A stretch of DNA of 64,000 nucleotides from Streptomyces sp. NBC_00691 (GCF_036226665.1 NZ_CP109007.1:6696001-6760000), one strand, 5' to 3'; numbered from the stretch's first letter, positions 8,064 through 19,000 are shown. Made by a program: numbers and translations. The notes: a model not told the origin generated them from the letters alone.

Positions 8064-8106
8064 TCCCGTACGACCCGGCCGGGGGGCTCCCGTACGGTCC
8101 GGCCGG
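8064..8106. repeat. Two direct repeats of TCCCGTACG followed by CCGGCCGG, 24-bp period
   Basis: TCCCGTACG occurs at 8064-8072 and 8088-8096, each followed two bases later by CCGGCCGG. The region has no coding sense on either strand and lies between the unknown gene and the pyrimidine operon. Confidence 0.6.
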
Positions 8107-8170
8107 CCCCCTCGCGCCGCCCGGAATCCCGTCCCGCGCGGGGGTCCCGCGCCCGCGCGACTCCGGCATG

Positions 8171-8210
8171 CCCGGACGTGCCGGTACGTGTCGGTACGTG
8201 TCCGACGTGG
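8171..8210. repeat. Four 10-bp units of consensus YCGGTACGTG
   Basis: The units are CCCGGACGTG, CCGGTACGTG, TCGGTACGTG and TCCGACGTGG. They follow each other at exactly 10 bp, so each would present the same face of the helix. The array ends about 145 bp before the beta-ureidopropionase start, a plausible distance for an upstream activator-type site. Confidence 0.6.
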
Positions 8211-8234
8211 ACCACTCGGGTATGAAACATGATC

Positions 8235-8260
8235 GACCCCGCCGCTTCCCGGCGGCGGTC
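8235..8260 (+). terminator. Hairpin downstream of the unknown gene
   Basis: GACC-CCGCCG, loop CTTCC, CGGCGG-(C)-GGTC: a 10-bp stem with a single bulged base. It is about 210 bp beyond the preceding stop and about 95 bp before the next start, so it may insulate the pyrimidine operon. Confidence 0.45.
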
Positions 8261-8295
8261 TTGCTCCGGGGTGTGACGGGGCTTACGTTCTCCTC

Positions 8296-8320
8296 CTACG
8301 CATCGCGTCTACGTGCGTAG
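8296..8320. promoter_or_regulatory. Candidate operator with three CTACG half-sites ahead of the pyrimidine operon
   Basis: CTACGCA (8296-8302) and TGCGTAG (8314-8320) form an exact 7-bp inverted repeat with an 11-bp spacer. A third copy, CTACG (8309-8313), makes a second exact inverted repeat with the right arm (CTACG-TG-CGTAG). The position 35-60 bp before ATG 8354 fits an operator. The regulator is unknown and not encoded adjacent. Confidence 0.5.
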
Positions 8321-8353
8321 AGGCTCTCTGACGCCGTGCCGAAGGAGCAGATC

Positions 8354-9196
8354 ATGACCGACGTCGTACGTGCCGCGCTCGTCCAGGCGACCTGGACCGG
8401 CGACACCGAATCCATGATCGCCAAACACGAGGAGTACGCCCGGGAGGCCGCCCGTCAGGGTGCCAAGGTGATCGGCTTCCAGGAGGTGTTCAACGCCCCC
8501 TACTTCTGCCAGGTCCAGGAGCCCGAGCACTACCGGTGGGCCGAGCCCGTCCCGGACGGCCCCACCGTCAGCCGGATGCGGGACCTCGCCCGGGAGACCG
8601 GAATGGTGATCGTGGTGCCCGTCTTCGAGGTCGAGGGCGAGGGCTTCTACTACAACACCGCCGCCGTGATCGACGCCGACGGCAGCTACCTCGGCAAGTA
8701 CCGGAAACACCACATCCCCCAGGTCAAGGGCTTCTGGGAGAAGTACTACTTCCGCCCGGGGAACGCCGGCTGGCCGGTCTTCGACACGGCCGTCGGCCGC
8801 GTCGGCGTGTACATCTGCTACGACCGGCACTTCCCGGAGGGCTGGCGCCAACTCGGTCTCAACGGAGCCCAGTTGGTCTACAATCCCTCGGCCACCCACC
8901 GCGGCCTCTCCTCCCACCTCTGGCAGCTGGAGCAGCCCGCGGCGGCCGTCGCCAACGAGTACTTCGTCGCCGCCATCAACCGCGTCGGCGTCGAGGAGTA
9001 CGGCGACAACGACTTCTACGGCACGAGCTATTTCGTCGATCCGCGCGGGAAGTTCGTCGGCGACGTGGCCTCCGACAAGACCGAGGAACTCCTCGTCCGC
9101 GACCTCGACTTCGGCCTGATCGAGCAGGTGCGCCAGCAATGGGCCTTCTACCGGGACCGGCGCCCCGACGCGTACGACGGGCTGGTGCGGCCGTGA
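8354..9196 (+). CDS. Beta-ureidopropionase (N-carbamoyl-beta-alanine amidohydrolase), nitrilase superfamily
   Basis: 280 residues. It hydrolyses N-carbamoyl-beta-alanine to beta-alanine, CO2 and ammonia, the last hydrolytic step of reductive pyrimidine breakdown. The nitrilase triad is clear: Glu44 in GFQEVFN, Lys118 in YRKHHIP, and Cys155 in YICYDRHFPE. The context with dihydropyrimidinase supports this substrate over N-carbamoyl-D-amino acids, although the two activities are hard to tell apart. GAAGGAG lies 6 nt upstream of ATG 8354. It is the first gene of a four-gene operon and its stop overlaps the next start (GTGA). Confidence 0.85.
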   Translation: MTDVVRAALVQATWTGDTESMIAKHEEYAREAARQGAKVIGFQEVFNAPYFCQVQEPEHYRWAEPVPDGPTVSRMRDLARETGMVIVVPVFEVEGEGFYYNTAAVIDADGSYLGKYRKHHIPQVKGFWEKYYFRPGNAGWPVFDTAVGRVGVYICYDRHFPEGWRQLGLNGAQLVYNPSATHRGLSSHLWQLEQPAAAVANEYFVAAINRVGVEEYGDNDFYGTSYFVDPRGKFVGDVASDKTEELLVRDLDFGLIEQVRQQWAFYRDRRPDAYDGLVRP

Positions 9197-10473
9197 GCAG
9201 TCTCTTCGACCGGCACCGGGCCGTCATCCCCGACTGGGTCGCCCTGTACTACAAGGACCCCCTCGAGATCACCCACGGCGAGGGCCGGCACGTCTGGGAC
9301 GCCGACGGACGCCGCTACCTCGACTTCTTCGGCGGCATCCTCACCACCATGACCGCCCACGCCCTGCCCGAGGTCACCAAGGCCGTCGCCGAGCAGGCGG
9401 GCCGCATCATCCACTCCTCGACGCTCTACCTCAACCGCCCGATGGTCGAGCTCGCCGAGCGGATCGCCGGACTCTCCGGCATCCCCGACGCCCGCGTCTT
9501 CTTCACCACCTCCGGCACCGAGGCCAACGACACGGCGCTGCTCCTCGCGACCGCGTACCGCCGGTCGAACCAGATCCTCGCCATGCGGAACAGCTACCAC
9601 GGCCGCTCGTTCTCCACCGTCGGCATCACCGGCAACCGAGCCTGGTCGCCCACCAGCCTCTCGCCGCTCCAGACCCTGTACGTGCACGGCGGCGTCCGTA
9701 CCCGCGGTCCGTACGCCCAGTACACCGACGAGCGGTTCATCGAGGCCTGCGTCGCCGACCTCGAGGACCTCCTCGGCCACACCCGGGACGTCGCCGCGCT
9801 CATCGCCGAACCCGTCCAGGGCGTCGGTGGCTTCACCGCCCCGCCCGACGGTCTGTACGCCGCGTTCCGCCAGGTCCTCGACCGGCACGGCATCCTGTGG
9901 ATCTCCGACGAGGTGCAGACCGGCTGGGGCCGCACGGGCGAGCACTTCTGGGGCTGGCAGGCCCACGACCAGGCCGGGCCGCCCGACATCCTCACCTTCG
10001 CCAAGGGCATCGGCAACGGCATGTCCGTCGGCGGAGTCGTCGCCCGCGCCGACATCATGAACTCCGTCGACGCCAACTCCATCTCCACCTTCGGCGGTTC
10101 GCCCATCACCATGGCCGCAGGCCTCGCCAACCTCTCGTACCTCCTGGAGCACGACCTCCAGGGCAACGCGCGCCGGGTCGGCGGTCTGCTCATCGAGCGG
10201 ATCAGGGCGGCCTGCGCCGGAGTCGCGGCGGTACGCGAGGTCCGCGGCCGCGGCCTCATGATCGGCATCGAGCTCACCGAGCCGGGCACCGAGCGGGCGA
10301 ACCCGGACGCGGCCGCCACCGTCCTGGAGGCAGCCCGTGCGAACGGCCTGCTGATCGGCAAGGGCGGCGGCCACAACACGAGCGTCCTGCGCATCGCCCC
10401 ACCGCTCTCGCTCACCGTCGCCGAGGCGGAGGAGGGCGCGGCGATGCTCGAAGCGGCCCTGCGAGAGCTGTAG
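9193..10473 (+). CDS. Class III aminotransferase, probably beta-alanine (or 3-aminoisobutyrate) transaminase
   Basis: 426 residues, PLP-dependent fold type I. It shows GTEANDTALLLAT for phosphate binding, the Asp-containing ISDEVQTGWGRTG, and the Schiff-base lysine Lys271 in LTFAKGIGNG. It starts at GTG 9193 within the stop of the previous gene, indicating translational coupling. Placed after beta-ureidopropionase, its likely role is to convert beta-alanine to malonate semialdehyde. Closely related enzymes act on other omega-amino acids, so the substrate comes from context. Confidence 0.85.
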   Translation: MSSLFDRHRAVIPDWVALYYKDPLEITHGEGRHVWDADGRRYLDFFGGILTTMTAHALPEVTKAVAEQAGRIIHSSTLYLNRPMVELAERIAGLSGIPDARVFFTTSGTEANDTALLLATAYRRSNQILAMRNSYHGRSFSTVGITGNRAWSPTSLSPLQTLYVHGGVRTRGPYAQYTDERFIEACVADLEDLLGHTRDVAALIAEPVQGVGGFTAPPDGLYAAFRQVLDRHGILWISDEVQTGWGRTGEHFWGWQAHDQAGPPDILTFAKGIGNGMSVGGVVARADIMNSVDANSISTFGGSPITMAAGLANLSYLLEHDLQGNARRVGGLLIERIRAACAGVAAVREVRGRGLMIGIELTEPGTERANPDAAATVLEAARANGLLIGKGGGHNTSVLRIAPPLSLTVAEAEEGAAMLEAALREL

Positions 10474-10528
10474 TCACACCGTCCCGCCGTATCGCGATCG
10501 GCCCGCCGCACCGAGCAGGGAGAGTCCC

Positions 10529-11932
10529 GTGAGCATCCGAACCGTCATCCGGGGCGGCCTCGTCGTCACCGCCGCCGACGAACTCCACGCCGACGTGCTG
10601 ATCGAGGACGGCCGTGTGGTCGCCCTCGCGGCCCACGGCTCCGACGCGGCGGGCGCCTGGACCGCCGACCGGACGATCGACGCCACCGACCGCTACGTGC
10701 TGCCCGGTGGCGTCGACGCCCACACCCACATGGAGCTGCCCTTCGGCGGCACCGCCGCCTCCGATACCTTCGAGACCGGTACCCGCGCCGCCGCCTGGGG
10801 CGGCACCACCACCATCGTCGACTTCGCCGTCCAGAGCGTCGGCCGCAGCCTGCGCGAAGGACTCGACACCTGGTACGCCAAGGCCGACGGCAACTGCGCC
10901 GTCGACTACGCGTTCCACATGATCCTCTCCGACGTCAACGAGCACACGCTCAAGGAGATGGACCGGCTCGTCCAGGAGGGCATCACCTCCTTCAAGCTCT
11001 TCATGGCCTACCCCGGCGTCTTCTACAGCGACGACGGCAAGATCCTCCGGGCCATGCAGCGTTCCGCCGACAACGGCGGGCTGATCATGATGCACGCCGA
11101 GAACGGCATCGCCATCGACGTCCTCGTCGAGCAGGCCCTCGCCCGCGGCGAGACCGACCCCCGCTACCACGGGGAGGTCCGCAAGGCGCTCCTGGAGGCG
11201 GAGGCCACCCACCGGGCGATCCAGCTCGCCCGGGTGGCCGGCGCGCCCTTGTACGTCGTGCACGTCTCGGCGGAGGAGGCGGTGGCCGAGATCGCCACGG
11301 CCCGCGACAAGGGACTGCCCGTCTTCGGCGAGACCTGTCCCCAGTACCTCTTCCTCTCCACCGACAACCTCGCGGAGCCGGGCTTCGAGGGCGCGAAGTA
11401 CGTGTGCAGCACCCCGCTCCGGCCGCAGGAGCACCAGGCGGCGCTCTGGCGCGGACTGCGGACGAACGACCTCCAGGTGGTCTCCACCGACCACTGCCCC
11501 TTCTGCTTCGTCGGACAGAAGGATCTCGGCCGCGGCGACTTCTCCAAGATCCCCAACGGTCTGCCGGGGGTGGAGAACCGGATGGACCTCCTGCACCAGG
11601 CCGTCGTCGACGGGCACATCTCGCGGCGCCGCTGGATCGAGATCGCCTGCGCGACGCCGGCCAGGATGTTCGGGCTGTACCCGCAGAAGGGCACCATCGC
11701 CCCGGGCGCCGACGCCGACATCGTGATCTACGACCCGCACGCCGTCCAGACCCTTTCCGCGGAGACCCACCACATGAACGTCGACTACTCGGCGTACGAG
11801 GGGAGGACGGTCACCGGCCAGGTCGAGACGGTCCTCTCCCGGGGCGAGGTCGTCATCGACCAGCGGAAGTACGTCGGCCACGCCGGTCACGGCACCTTCG
11901 TGCCGCGTTCCACCTGCCAGTACCTGAACTAG
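10529..11932 (+). CDS. hydA: Dihydropyrimidinase / hydantoinase
   Basis: 467 residues, cyclic amidohydrolase with a binuclear metal centre. It opens dihydrouracil or 5-substituted hydantoins. Metal ligands are visible: DAHTHMEL (HxH), the carboxylated Lys in ITSFKLFMAYPG, MHAENG, VVHVSA, and the Asp of STDHCPF. GTG 10529 follows GGGAGAG by 6 nt. It lies 55 bp after the aminotransferase and 10 bp before the LLM gene, so it belongs to the same operon. Length and motifs match actinobacterial dihydropyrimidinases. Confidence 0.93.
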   Translation: MSIRTVIRGGLVVTAADELHADVLIEDGRVVALAAHGSDAAGAWTADRTIDATDRYVLPGGVDAHTHMELPFGGTAASDTFETGTRAAAWGGTTTIVDFAVQSVGRSLREGLDTWYAKADGNCAVDYAFHMILSDVNEHTLKEMDRLVQEGITSFKLFMAYPGVFYSDDGKILRAMQRSADNGGLIMMHAENGIAIDVLVEQALARGETDPRYHGEVRKALLEAEATHRAIQLARVAGAPLYVVHVSAEEAVAEIATARDKGLPVFGETCPQYLFLSTDNLAEPGFEGAKYVCSTPLRPQEHQAALWRGLRTNDLQVVSTDHCPFCFVGQKDLGRGDFSKIPNGLPGVENRMDLLHQAVVDGHISRRRWIEIACATPARMFGLYPQKGTIAPGADADIVIYDPHAVQTLSAETHHMNVDYSAYEGRTVTGQVETVLSRGEVVIDQRKYVGHAGHGTFVPRSTCQYLN

Positions 11933-11942
11933 GAGAGCGACG

Positions 11943-12956
11943 TTGGATTTTGGACTCGTCCTGCAGACCGACCCGCCGGCGTCGCAGGTCGTCGGGCTGA
12001 TGCGCCGGGCGGAACGCAACGGCTTCCGCTACGGCTGGACCTTCGACTCCGCCGTCCTGTGGCAGGAACCCTTCGTCATCTACAGCCAGATCCTCGCCAA
12101 CACCACCAAGCTGCACGTGGGCCCGATGGTGACCAACCCGGGGACCCGCACCTGGGAGGTGACCGCCTCCACCTTCGCCACCCTCAACGACATGTACGGC
12201 AACCGGACCGTCTGCGGCATCGGCCGCGGCGACTCCGCCATGCGCGTCGCCGGACGCAGGCCCAACACCCTGGCCCGGCTCGGCGAGGCCATCGACGTCA
12301 TCCGTGACCTCGCGGAAGGACGGGAGGCGCAGGTCGACGGCAACCCGGTCCGCATCCCGTGGATCAAGAACGGGAAGCTCCCCGTCTGGATGGCCGCGTA
12401 CGGGCCCAAGGCGCTCGCCCTCGCCGGGCAGAAGGCCGACGGCTTCATCCTCCAGCTCGCCGACCCCTTCCTCACCGAGTGGATGGTCAAGGCGGTCCGG
12501 CAGGCGGCCACCGACGCGGGCCGCGACCCCGACGCCCTGACGATCTGCGTCGCCGCCCCCGCGTACGTCACCGCCGACGACTCCCCGCAGTCCCTGGCGC
12601 ACGCCCGGGACCAGTGCCGGTGGTTCGGCGGCATGGTCGGCAACCACGTCGCCGACCTGGTGTCCAAGTACGGCGAGCACTCCTCGATGGTGCCGGAGGA
12701 GCTGACGGCGTACATCAAGGACCGGCAGGGCTACGACTACGCGCACCACGGCCGCGCCGACAACCCCGACACCACCTTCGTCCCCGACGAGATCGTCGAC
12801 CGCTTCTGCCTCCTCGGTCCCGCAGAGGCTCACATCGAGAAGCTCCGGCACCTCAAGAGCCTGGGCGTCGATCAGTTCGCCGTCTACGACATGCACGACA
12901 ACCGGGAGGGCACGATCGACGCCTACGGCTCCGAGGTCATCCCGTTGTTCCGCTGA
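11943..12956 (+). CDS. LLM-class flavin/F420-dependent oxidoreductase (TIGR03842-type)
   Basis: 337 residues, luciferase-like TIM barrel. Start is TTG 11943, with AGGAG 7 nt upstream in the 10-nt gap after hydA. The N-terminus FGLVLQTDPPASQVVGLMRRAE, the VGPMVTNPGTRTWEV strand, the GRGDSAMRVAGR loop and the PVWMAAYGPKALALAGQKADG phosphate-binding region match the TIGR03842 subfamily that I recall beside dihydropyrimidinase genes. The cofactor could be F420 or FMN. The operon lacks a recognisable dihydropyrimidine dehydrogenase, so this protein may perform a redox step on the pyrimidine or hydantoin ring; that role is inference. A perfect hairpin follows. Confidence 0.85.
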   Translation: MDFGLVLQTDPPASQVVGLMRRAERNGFRYGWTFDSAVLWQEPFVIYSQILANTTKLHVGPMVTNPGTRTWEVTASTFATLNDMYGNRTVCGIGRGDSAMRVAGRRPNTLARLGEAIDVIRDLAEGREAQVDGNPVRIPWIKNGKLPVWMAAYGPKALALAGQKADGFILQLADPFLTEWMVKAVRQAATDAGRDPDALTICVAAPAYVTADDSPQSLAHARDQCRWFGGMVGNHVADLVSKYGEHSSMVPEELTAYIKDRQGYDYAHHGRADNPDTTFVPDEIVDRFCLLGPAEAHIEKLRHLKSLGVDQFAVYDMHDNREGTIDAYGSEVIPLFR

Positions 12957-12963
12957 GACGGCG

Positions 12964-12990
12964 GGGGCGGCCGGGAACGCCGGCCGCCCC
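12964..12990. terminator. Perfect 11-bp hairpin between the LLM gene and the converging RHS gene
   Basis: GGGGCGGCCGG, loop GAACG, CCGGCCGCCCC. It sits 8 nt after the LLM stop and about 30 nt beyond the RHS stop, so it can serve both directions. Confidence 0.8.
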
Positions 12991-13019
12991 TGAGCGTGGC
13001 TCACGCCCACCGACAGGTG

Positions 13020-16000
13020 TCACTGCCGTTTCCGGACCACTCCCATGACCTCCATGATCTCCCAGTTGCGCAGGATCTCGGCGTGGAGGATCTCGGGGGT
13101 CACGTCGTACCCGTACGTGTCGAACAGGTCGATGCCGAATCCGATGGCCTCGATGTCCGCCTTGGAAAGATCCTGGTTCTCCCAGAGGTCGACCCCCATC
13201 GCGGCCCCCTGCAGTATCAGGCGGCCGAACCCCGCCGCCGTGCCCACGTAGCCGTAGTGGGCGTTGGACCAGAAGTCGTCCCGGATCTGGAGCTCGTGCC
13301 CGGTGGCCTCGGCCGACCCGGAGATGTCGGTCCAGTCGAACTCCTTGCCCCCGTTCCTCGCCCTGACCTCGCCCTTGTGGTCCCACGGGCCGCCGGTCCT
13401 GACGAGCTCCTTCCACAGGCCGGCGGCCTCCTTCTTGTTGCCCCAGTAGCCCGGCTTGAGCCAGCGTGCCCGGCTGGGGTCCATGTTGAGGGACCTGATC
13501 TCCCGCACCTGCTCGGACCGGGAGTTGCCCCACATCTCCCCGGCCATGTAGTTCTTGATCGTCTCGTAGGGTGACGCCGCTTCGGGCGCCCGCCCCGTCG
13601 GGTCGACCAGCTTGACGGGGTTGTTGTGCGCGTACGTGTAGGCGGCGAGGTTGCGCGGTTCGGAGATCCCGCCCGCCAGCTTGGTGTCGAGGTACTCCGG
13701 CAGGGCCGGGTCGGTGCTCGCCCACAGCTGGGTGCGCGGGTTGTAGTAGCGGGCACCGTGGTAGTTGAGGCCCGTCTCGCTGTCGAGCTCCTTGCCGGTG
13801 AACCGGTACGGAGTGTCCGCCTGCCCGGCCCGTTCCTCCACCCAGGTCTCCCCGGACGCGAAGTACTCCAGGTGCTCGGTCACCGCGCCCGAGGCGTCCG
13901 TGACGTACCCGGACGACCCGAGGTGGTCGGTGTGGAAGTACGACCGCGTGTTCTCGGCGCCCTCCGCGACGGTCGTGGTCGTCAGACGGGTCTCGCCGAT
14001 GAAGACGTGCTTGTAGCCGGTGCCGTCCCGCTCGCTGTAGTTCCGGTTGGGGTACAGGGACAGGCTTTCGCCCTTCTTGACCACGCGCTCGCCCGCGGCG
14101 TCGTACACGTAGGACACGGTGGCGTCCGCGCAGCCCGCGGGGCTCTGCTCGACCGTTGTGGTGAGGGTGTCCTGGTTGCAGGCGAGGCGGTTCTCCTCGT
14201 CCCACACGTACTGCCTGCGCTTGCCCGCCGCGGCGGTGTTCACCGTGGCGGTGAGGTTGCCGTCGGCGTCGTAGGCCTGGGTGACGGGGCCGACCCGGCT
14301 CGGCGCGTGCGGCTTGTCACCGTCGTACGTGTAGCCGTAGTCGTAGCTCGTCCGGTCCTGCACGTCGGCGGGGTTCGACGGGTCGTCGACCGGTTCGATC
14401 GGCCCGGGGGCCCCGGTGCCGACCGGGAAGGCGGGGACTCCGCCGGTGATCTCGTGGAGCTGGGACTTGCTCGTCGTGTTGCCGACGGAGTCGTGGCCCA
14501 GCGTCAGGGTGTACGTGTTGGCCTTGTCGTTCCTGTCCGTGTACCGCCCGGACGCCGACGTCAGCCGGTTCAGGTCGTCATAGCCGTAGGACTGGGAGCT
14601 CGGGCCGCCGATCACCGCGTTCCGCGGTGCGGAGTTCGCCAGCGACGTGACGTTGCCCGCGTCGTCGTAGGCGTAGCTCATGTCCTGGAAGACCGGACCG
14701 TCGGCCGCCTCGGACCGCAGCGTCGCCAGCCTGCGGTCCTCGGCGTCGTACGTGTATGCCGTGCGCACTCCGTTGCCGGTCTCCTGGAGGGTCCGCTGGC
14801 CGAACTTGTCGTAGTCCAGCCGCTCCAGATAGGTGTGGTCGGTCCCGCCCTTGGCCCCCGTCGCCCGCGTAACCTGGCCACCGGAGTCGTAGGCGTAGGT
14901 GAGCACCTCGCTGTCCGGGTAGGTCAGCTGCAGCACGCGGTTGAACGTGTCGTAGCGCCAGGTGGTGGTGAAGGTGCGGGGTGTCCCGCCGGCGGCGCTG
15001 ATCGTGCGCGTCTCCCTGGTCAGCTCACCCAGCGGCCCGTAGCCGCGGGTGATCGTCCCGGCCGCGTCCCGGACCTCGGTGATCCGTGACGCGGTGTTGT
15101 CCGCCGCGCCCGGGGCGCCGTAGGAGTAGGTGACGTCGTTGGCCGGGAAGGTCGGGTAACGAACGGCCTTCACCCGCGCGTAGTCGTAGTCGTACTCGAT
15201 GGTCCGGCCCGCGGCCCGCAGGTTCGCGGTGATCTTCGCCGTGACGTTGCCGGCCAGGTCGTAGCGCGTCTCGGTCCGGCCCGCGTCCGGGTTGTCGTAC
15301 ACCGTGCGCCGCCCGAGGCCGTCGTACTCGGCACGGGTGACGTTGTTCCCGTCGTCGGTGATCGTCGTGATCCGGTCGAGCGGGTCGTACGCGTAGCTGG
15401 TCCAGACGGGCGTCGAACCGCTGAACTCCTTCACCGCCGCCGTCGTGTCGCGGATGCCGGTGTAGATACGGCGCTGCCTGCCCTCGGCGTCGGTCGCCGT
15501 TCTCTCGAACCTCGTCACACCCGCCCGGTCCGGCCCGAATCCGTACGCGTCGGTCGTGCTGGTCCCGTCCGGCCGCACCGTCCGGACCGGCCGGTCCAGC
15601 ACGTCGAACGAGTTCTTCGTCGGGGCCACCGTGTCGAACGCGGCGTTGAACGTCGTGTTCGCCGCGCCCTTGGGCTCGGTCACCGGGTAGTACGTCTCCG
15701 TCGTGCGGCCGAGGAAGTCGAACGTCAGCCGCCCGGACACCGTCATCACCGGCTGCGGCGCCGCCCCCGGCGACGCGGCGACCGACGCGTCCTTCTTGGT
15801 CTGCAGCACCCGCTTCAGACCGTCGCCGAACGTGACGGTGTCGATGGTGTCGCCCCGCACGCCGCCCACGTCCCGGTCCAGGTTCCTCGTCGTGGCGTAC
15901 GGGACCGCCGCCTCGGGGTGGTACTCGTAGTCGACGGTGACCTGGTCGCTGCCCGCCTCGTACGGGCCGGTGACCGTGTCCAGCCGGCCGACGCTGTCGT

Positions 16001-19000
16001 ACGACCTCGTCAGGGGCTGGTCGTTCTGGTCGGTGCTCCGCTCCGGCAGGCCGTACAACAGGTTGTGCGTCGTGGCCGACCGGTATCCGAAGCTGTCCAC
16101 GACGGACTCGATGTGCACGCCGACGACGGGGTCGTAGCCGTACTCCAGCCTGTACCTCTGACCGGACTCGTTCGCCGGACGGGTCACCGACCGCAGGTTC
16201 CCGTCCGGGTGGTACTCCAGGTCCGTGACGGCGATGTCGGTCCGGTTCACGTACTCCCGGATCTGCCGCAGCGCCCCGGTCGCACAGTCCACCGTGGCCT
16301 CGCGACGCTGGAGCGAGGTGTCCGTCGCGACCGCGCGCCGGGACACGGACCAGGCCGTCCCGACCAGGTTGCGGTCCCGGCACGCCGGGTCCGACGTGGT
16401 GTACCCGAAGTCGGTTCGGACGTCGTCCTCGACGCCCTCGTCCCCGGCGTCGAACGATCCCGTCAGGTTGCCGTACTCGTCATAGGTCATCACGGTGTGC
16501 GTGCTCTTCGCGGGCTCCTGCGCACCCTCGTGGAACCTCGTGTCCACCCGGGTCGGCTGAGGGAACACCGACGCGGTGGTGCTCGCCGGATCGGCCGCCT
16601 CGCCCGTGGCGATGTCGCGGAGCTGGAAGGTGTTGACGATCTCGGTGAACGGGCGGCCCGCGCCGTCGGCGGTGAGTGTGCGGGCGAGCAGGCCCCTGGT
16701 GTAGACGCTGTCGGTCCGGTACTCGTCGGTCACCGACCGGTAGAGGGCATCGTCCGCACCGGGATCGCGGACCTCCGTGACGACCTTGCCGAAGCCGCGG
16801 AACTCGCGCTCCGATCTGTCGTACCTGCCGTTCTCGTAGCGGTAGGCCGTGCGTCGGGTGTCGGCCCCGTCACCGGTCCGACCGTCGAACACCATGGTGC
16901 GGGACAGGACCCAGCGGCTCTCGGGCATGGCCTGGGTGTTCCCGGTACGGGCGTAGTCCAGGTCGATCCGCGCGCCCATCGGGCGCGACACCGAGCGCAG
17001 GAGGTTGGTGCGCCCGGTCTTGTTGGTGGCGACCAGCATCTCGCTGTCGCGGGTCGACCTGACGTGGTCGGCGAGGCCGTCGCCGTCGACGTCGCGCAGG
17101 ATGGTCTCGGCCCGGCTGATGCCGGTGGACGCGCTGGCGCCGGGGTTGAAGACGAAGACGCCGACGGGCGTGGGCAGACCGACGGTGAAGTAGACGCCGG
17201 CGCCGAGACTGGCGTTCTTGTCGACGGCGATCTCGGTGAAGCCGCCGCGGAAGGGGGCGGGCGCGGTGAAGCCGGTGCCGGTGTTGACGGCGACCTTGAT
17301 CGGGTTGTCGCCGTCGGTGAACACCCGGTCGGTGAGGCCGTCGCCGTTGACGTCCGTCATGCTCGCGCGGGTGAACGAGGTTCCCAGTTCGGCGGAGACG
17401 CCGCCCGCGAAGCCGTAGCGGTCGACGTTGAACCCGAGGCTGACGCCGACGTTGCGGGTGGACGCGTCGTTGATCGGTCCGGCCGACCAGGGTTCGCGGG
17501 CGGCGAAGGAGTAGCCGAGGTTCAGCTGGGCGTCGCCGTCGCCGTACACCTTGTCGGGCAACCCGTCCCCGTTGATGTCGATCAGGTCGACGCGGGCGTC
17601 GGACTCGCCGCCGCCGAGGCTGCCGCCGATGCCGAGCGACGGCTGGACCGCTCCGGTGCTGGCCGTGTTGGCGCTGGTGCCCGCGTCGGGCGCCGCCATG
17701 CCCAGGGCGCTGGCGATGGTGGCGGTCTCGCTCCCCGCGGAGAGCGACACGTTCCCGGAGACGTTGTCCGCCTCGCGCACGTTGCCGCCGAGGGTGCCGC
17801 GCGTGGCGCCGAGCGCGCCGGTCATGTCGGAGAACTGGACCTCCTTGGCGCCCACGACGTCGGGGTAGAGGTCGCCGTTGAGGTCGAGGTAGTCCACCGA
17901 ACCCGCGGTGATCCCGCCGACCACGGTGCCGCCGAACGGGCCGGCCGCGAGGGTGGCAGACACCTGGCCGGTGACACCGCGGCGCATCACCGCCCGGTCG
18001 CCGGCCACGTCCGCGTCGGTGACGATGTCGATGGTGTCCGCGCCGAGGCGGGAGCTGGTCGCCATCGCGGAGGTGATCCAGGAGGACTCGTCCTGAGCGG
18101 CCCAGCCGCCCTTGGCGGGAACGGGGGCGAACACCGCGAGGCGCGGCATGGCGAGCCGGGGCTTCGCGGCGAAAGGCGCGACGTCCGCTTCCTTGGGCTC
18201 CTTGGGGAGGGCGTCCTTGAAGCTCTGGTCCAGCGTGAGTTCGGCCTGCTTGAGCGGTTGGGCGGCACGGTCGCGGTTGCCCTGGTAGCCGATCACACCC
18301 CAGCCGCGGTAGGGCTGGGCGAAGGCGCCCTGGCCGACGGAACCGTGCAGGGCGCTGGGCGCCGGGGTGAAGGCCGGCCAGCTCGACGTCACGTCGTAGG
18401 TGACCGACGCGGACTGCTCGACGAGCAGTCCGAGCAGGCCGGTCTCCGCCGTGGAGTAGTCGATGTAGAGCTCGTCGCCGGCGGTGACCGGGACGGTCAG
18501 GTCCAGGTTCGGGCCACCGAAGGGGGAGGTGTCCTTGGCCTGGAAGATCCGTTTGCCGAGCAGCTGCCCCCCGCGCTTCTTCACCGTGAGCGCGATCTTG
18601 GCGTCACCGAGGAGGTTGAAGTTGAAGGACACCTTCGGCCGCACCTTCAACTGGCCGGTCCTGGTCGCCTTGTAGGACTGCTGCGGCGCGGTGAGGGTGT
18701 CCGCCGGGAACATCGTCATGTCGTACGGCGGGGTGATCACCAGGGTGGGATCGCCCTTGGCGTCGACGACCGACTCGACCCCCTGCGCGGCCGTGTAGTG
18801 CGCCTTCGGGGCCCAGCTCACGGCGGAGACGTCGATCGGGGAGTCGGTCTTCAGCTTCCACGACATCTTCTCGAAGGTCCTGACCGGAATGCTCAGATCG
18901 ATCGCGGAGGTGCCGGTCGACGCGGCGGGCAGGACCTTGCGGAACACCTCCGTGCCGGGGTGGACACCGTTGCCCTTCTCGATCACGACGGTCACGTCGT

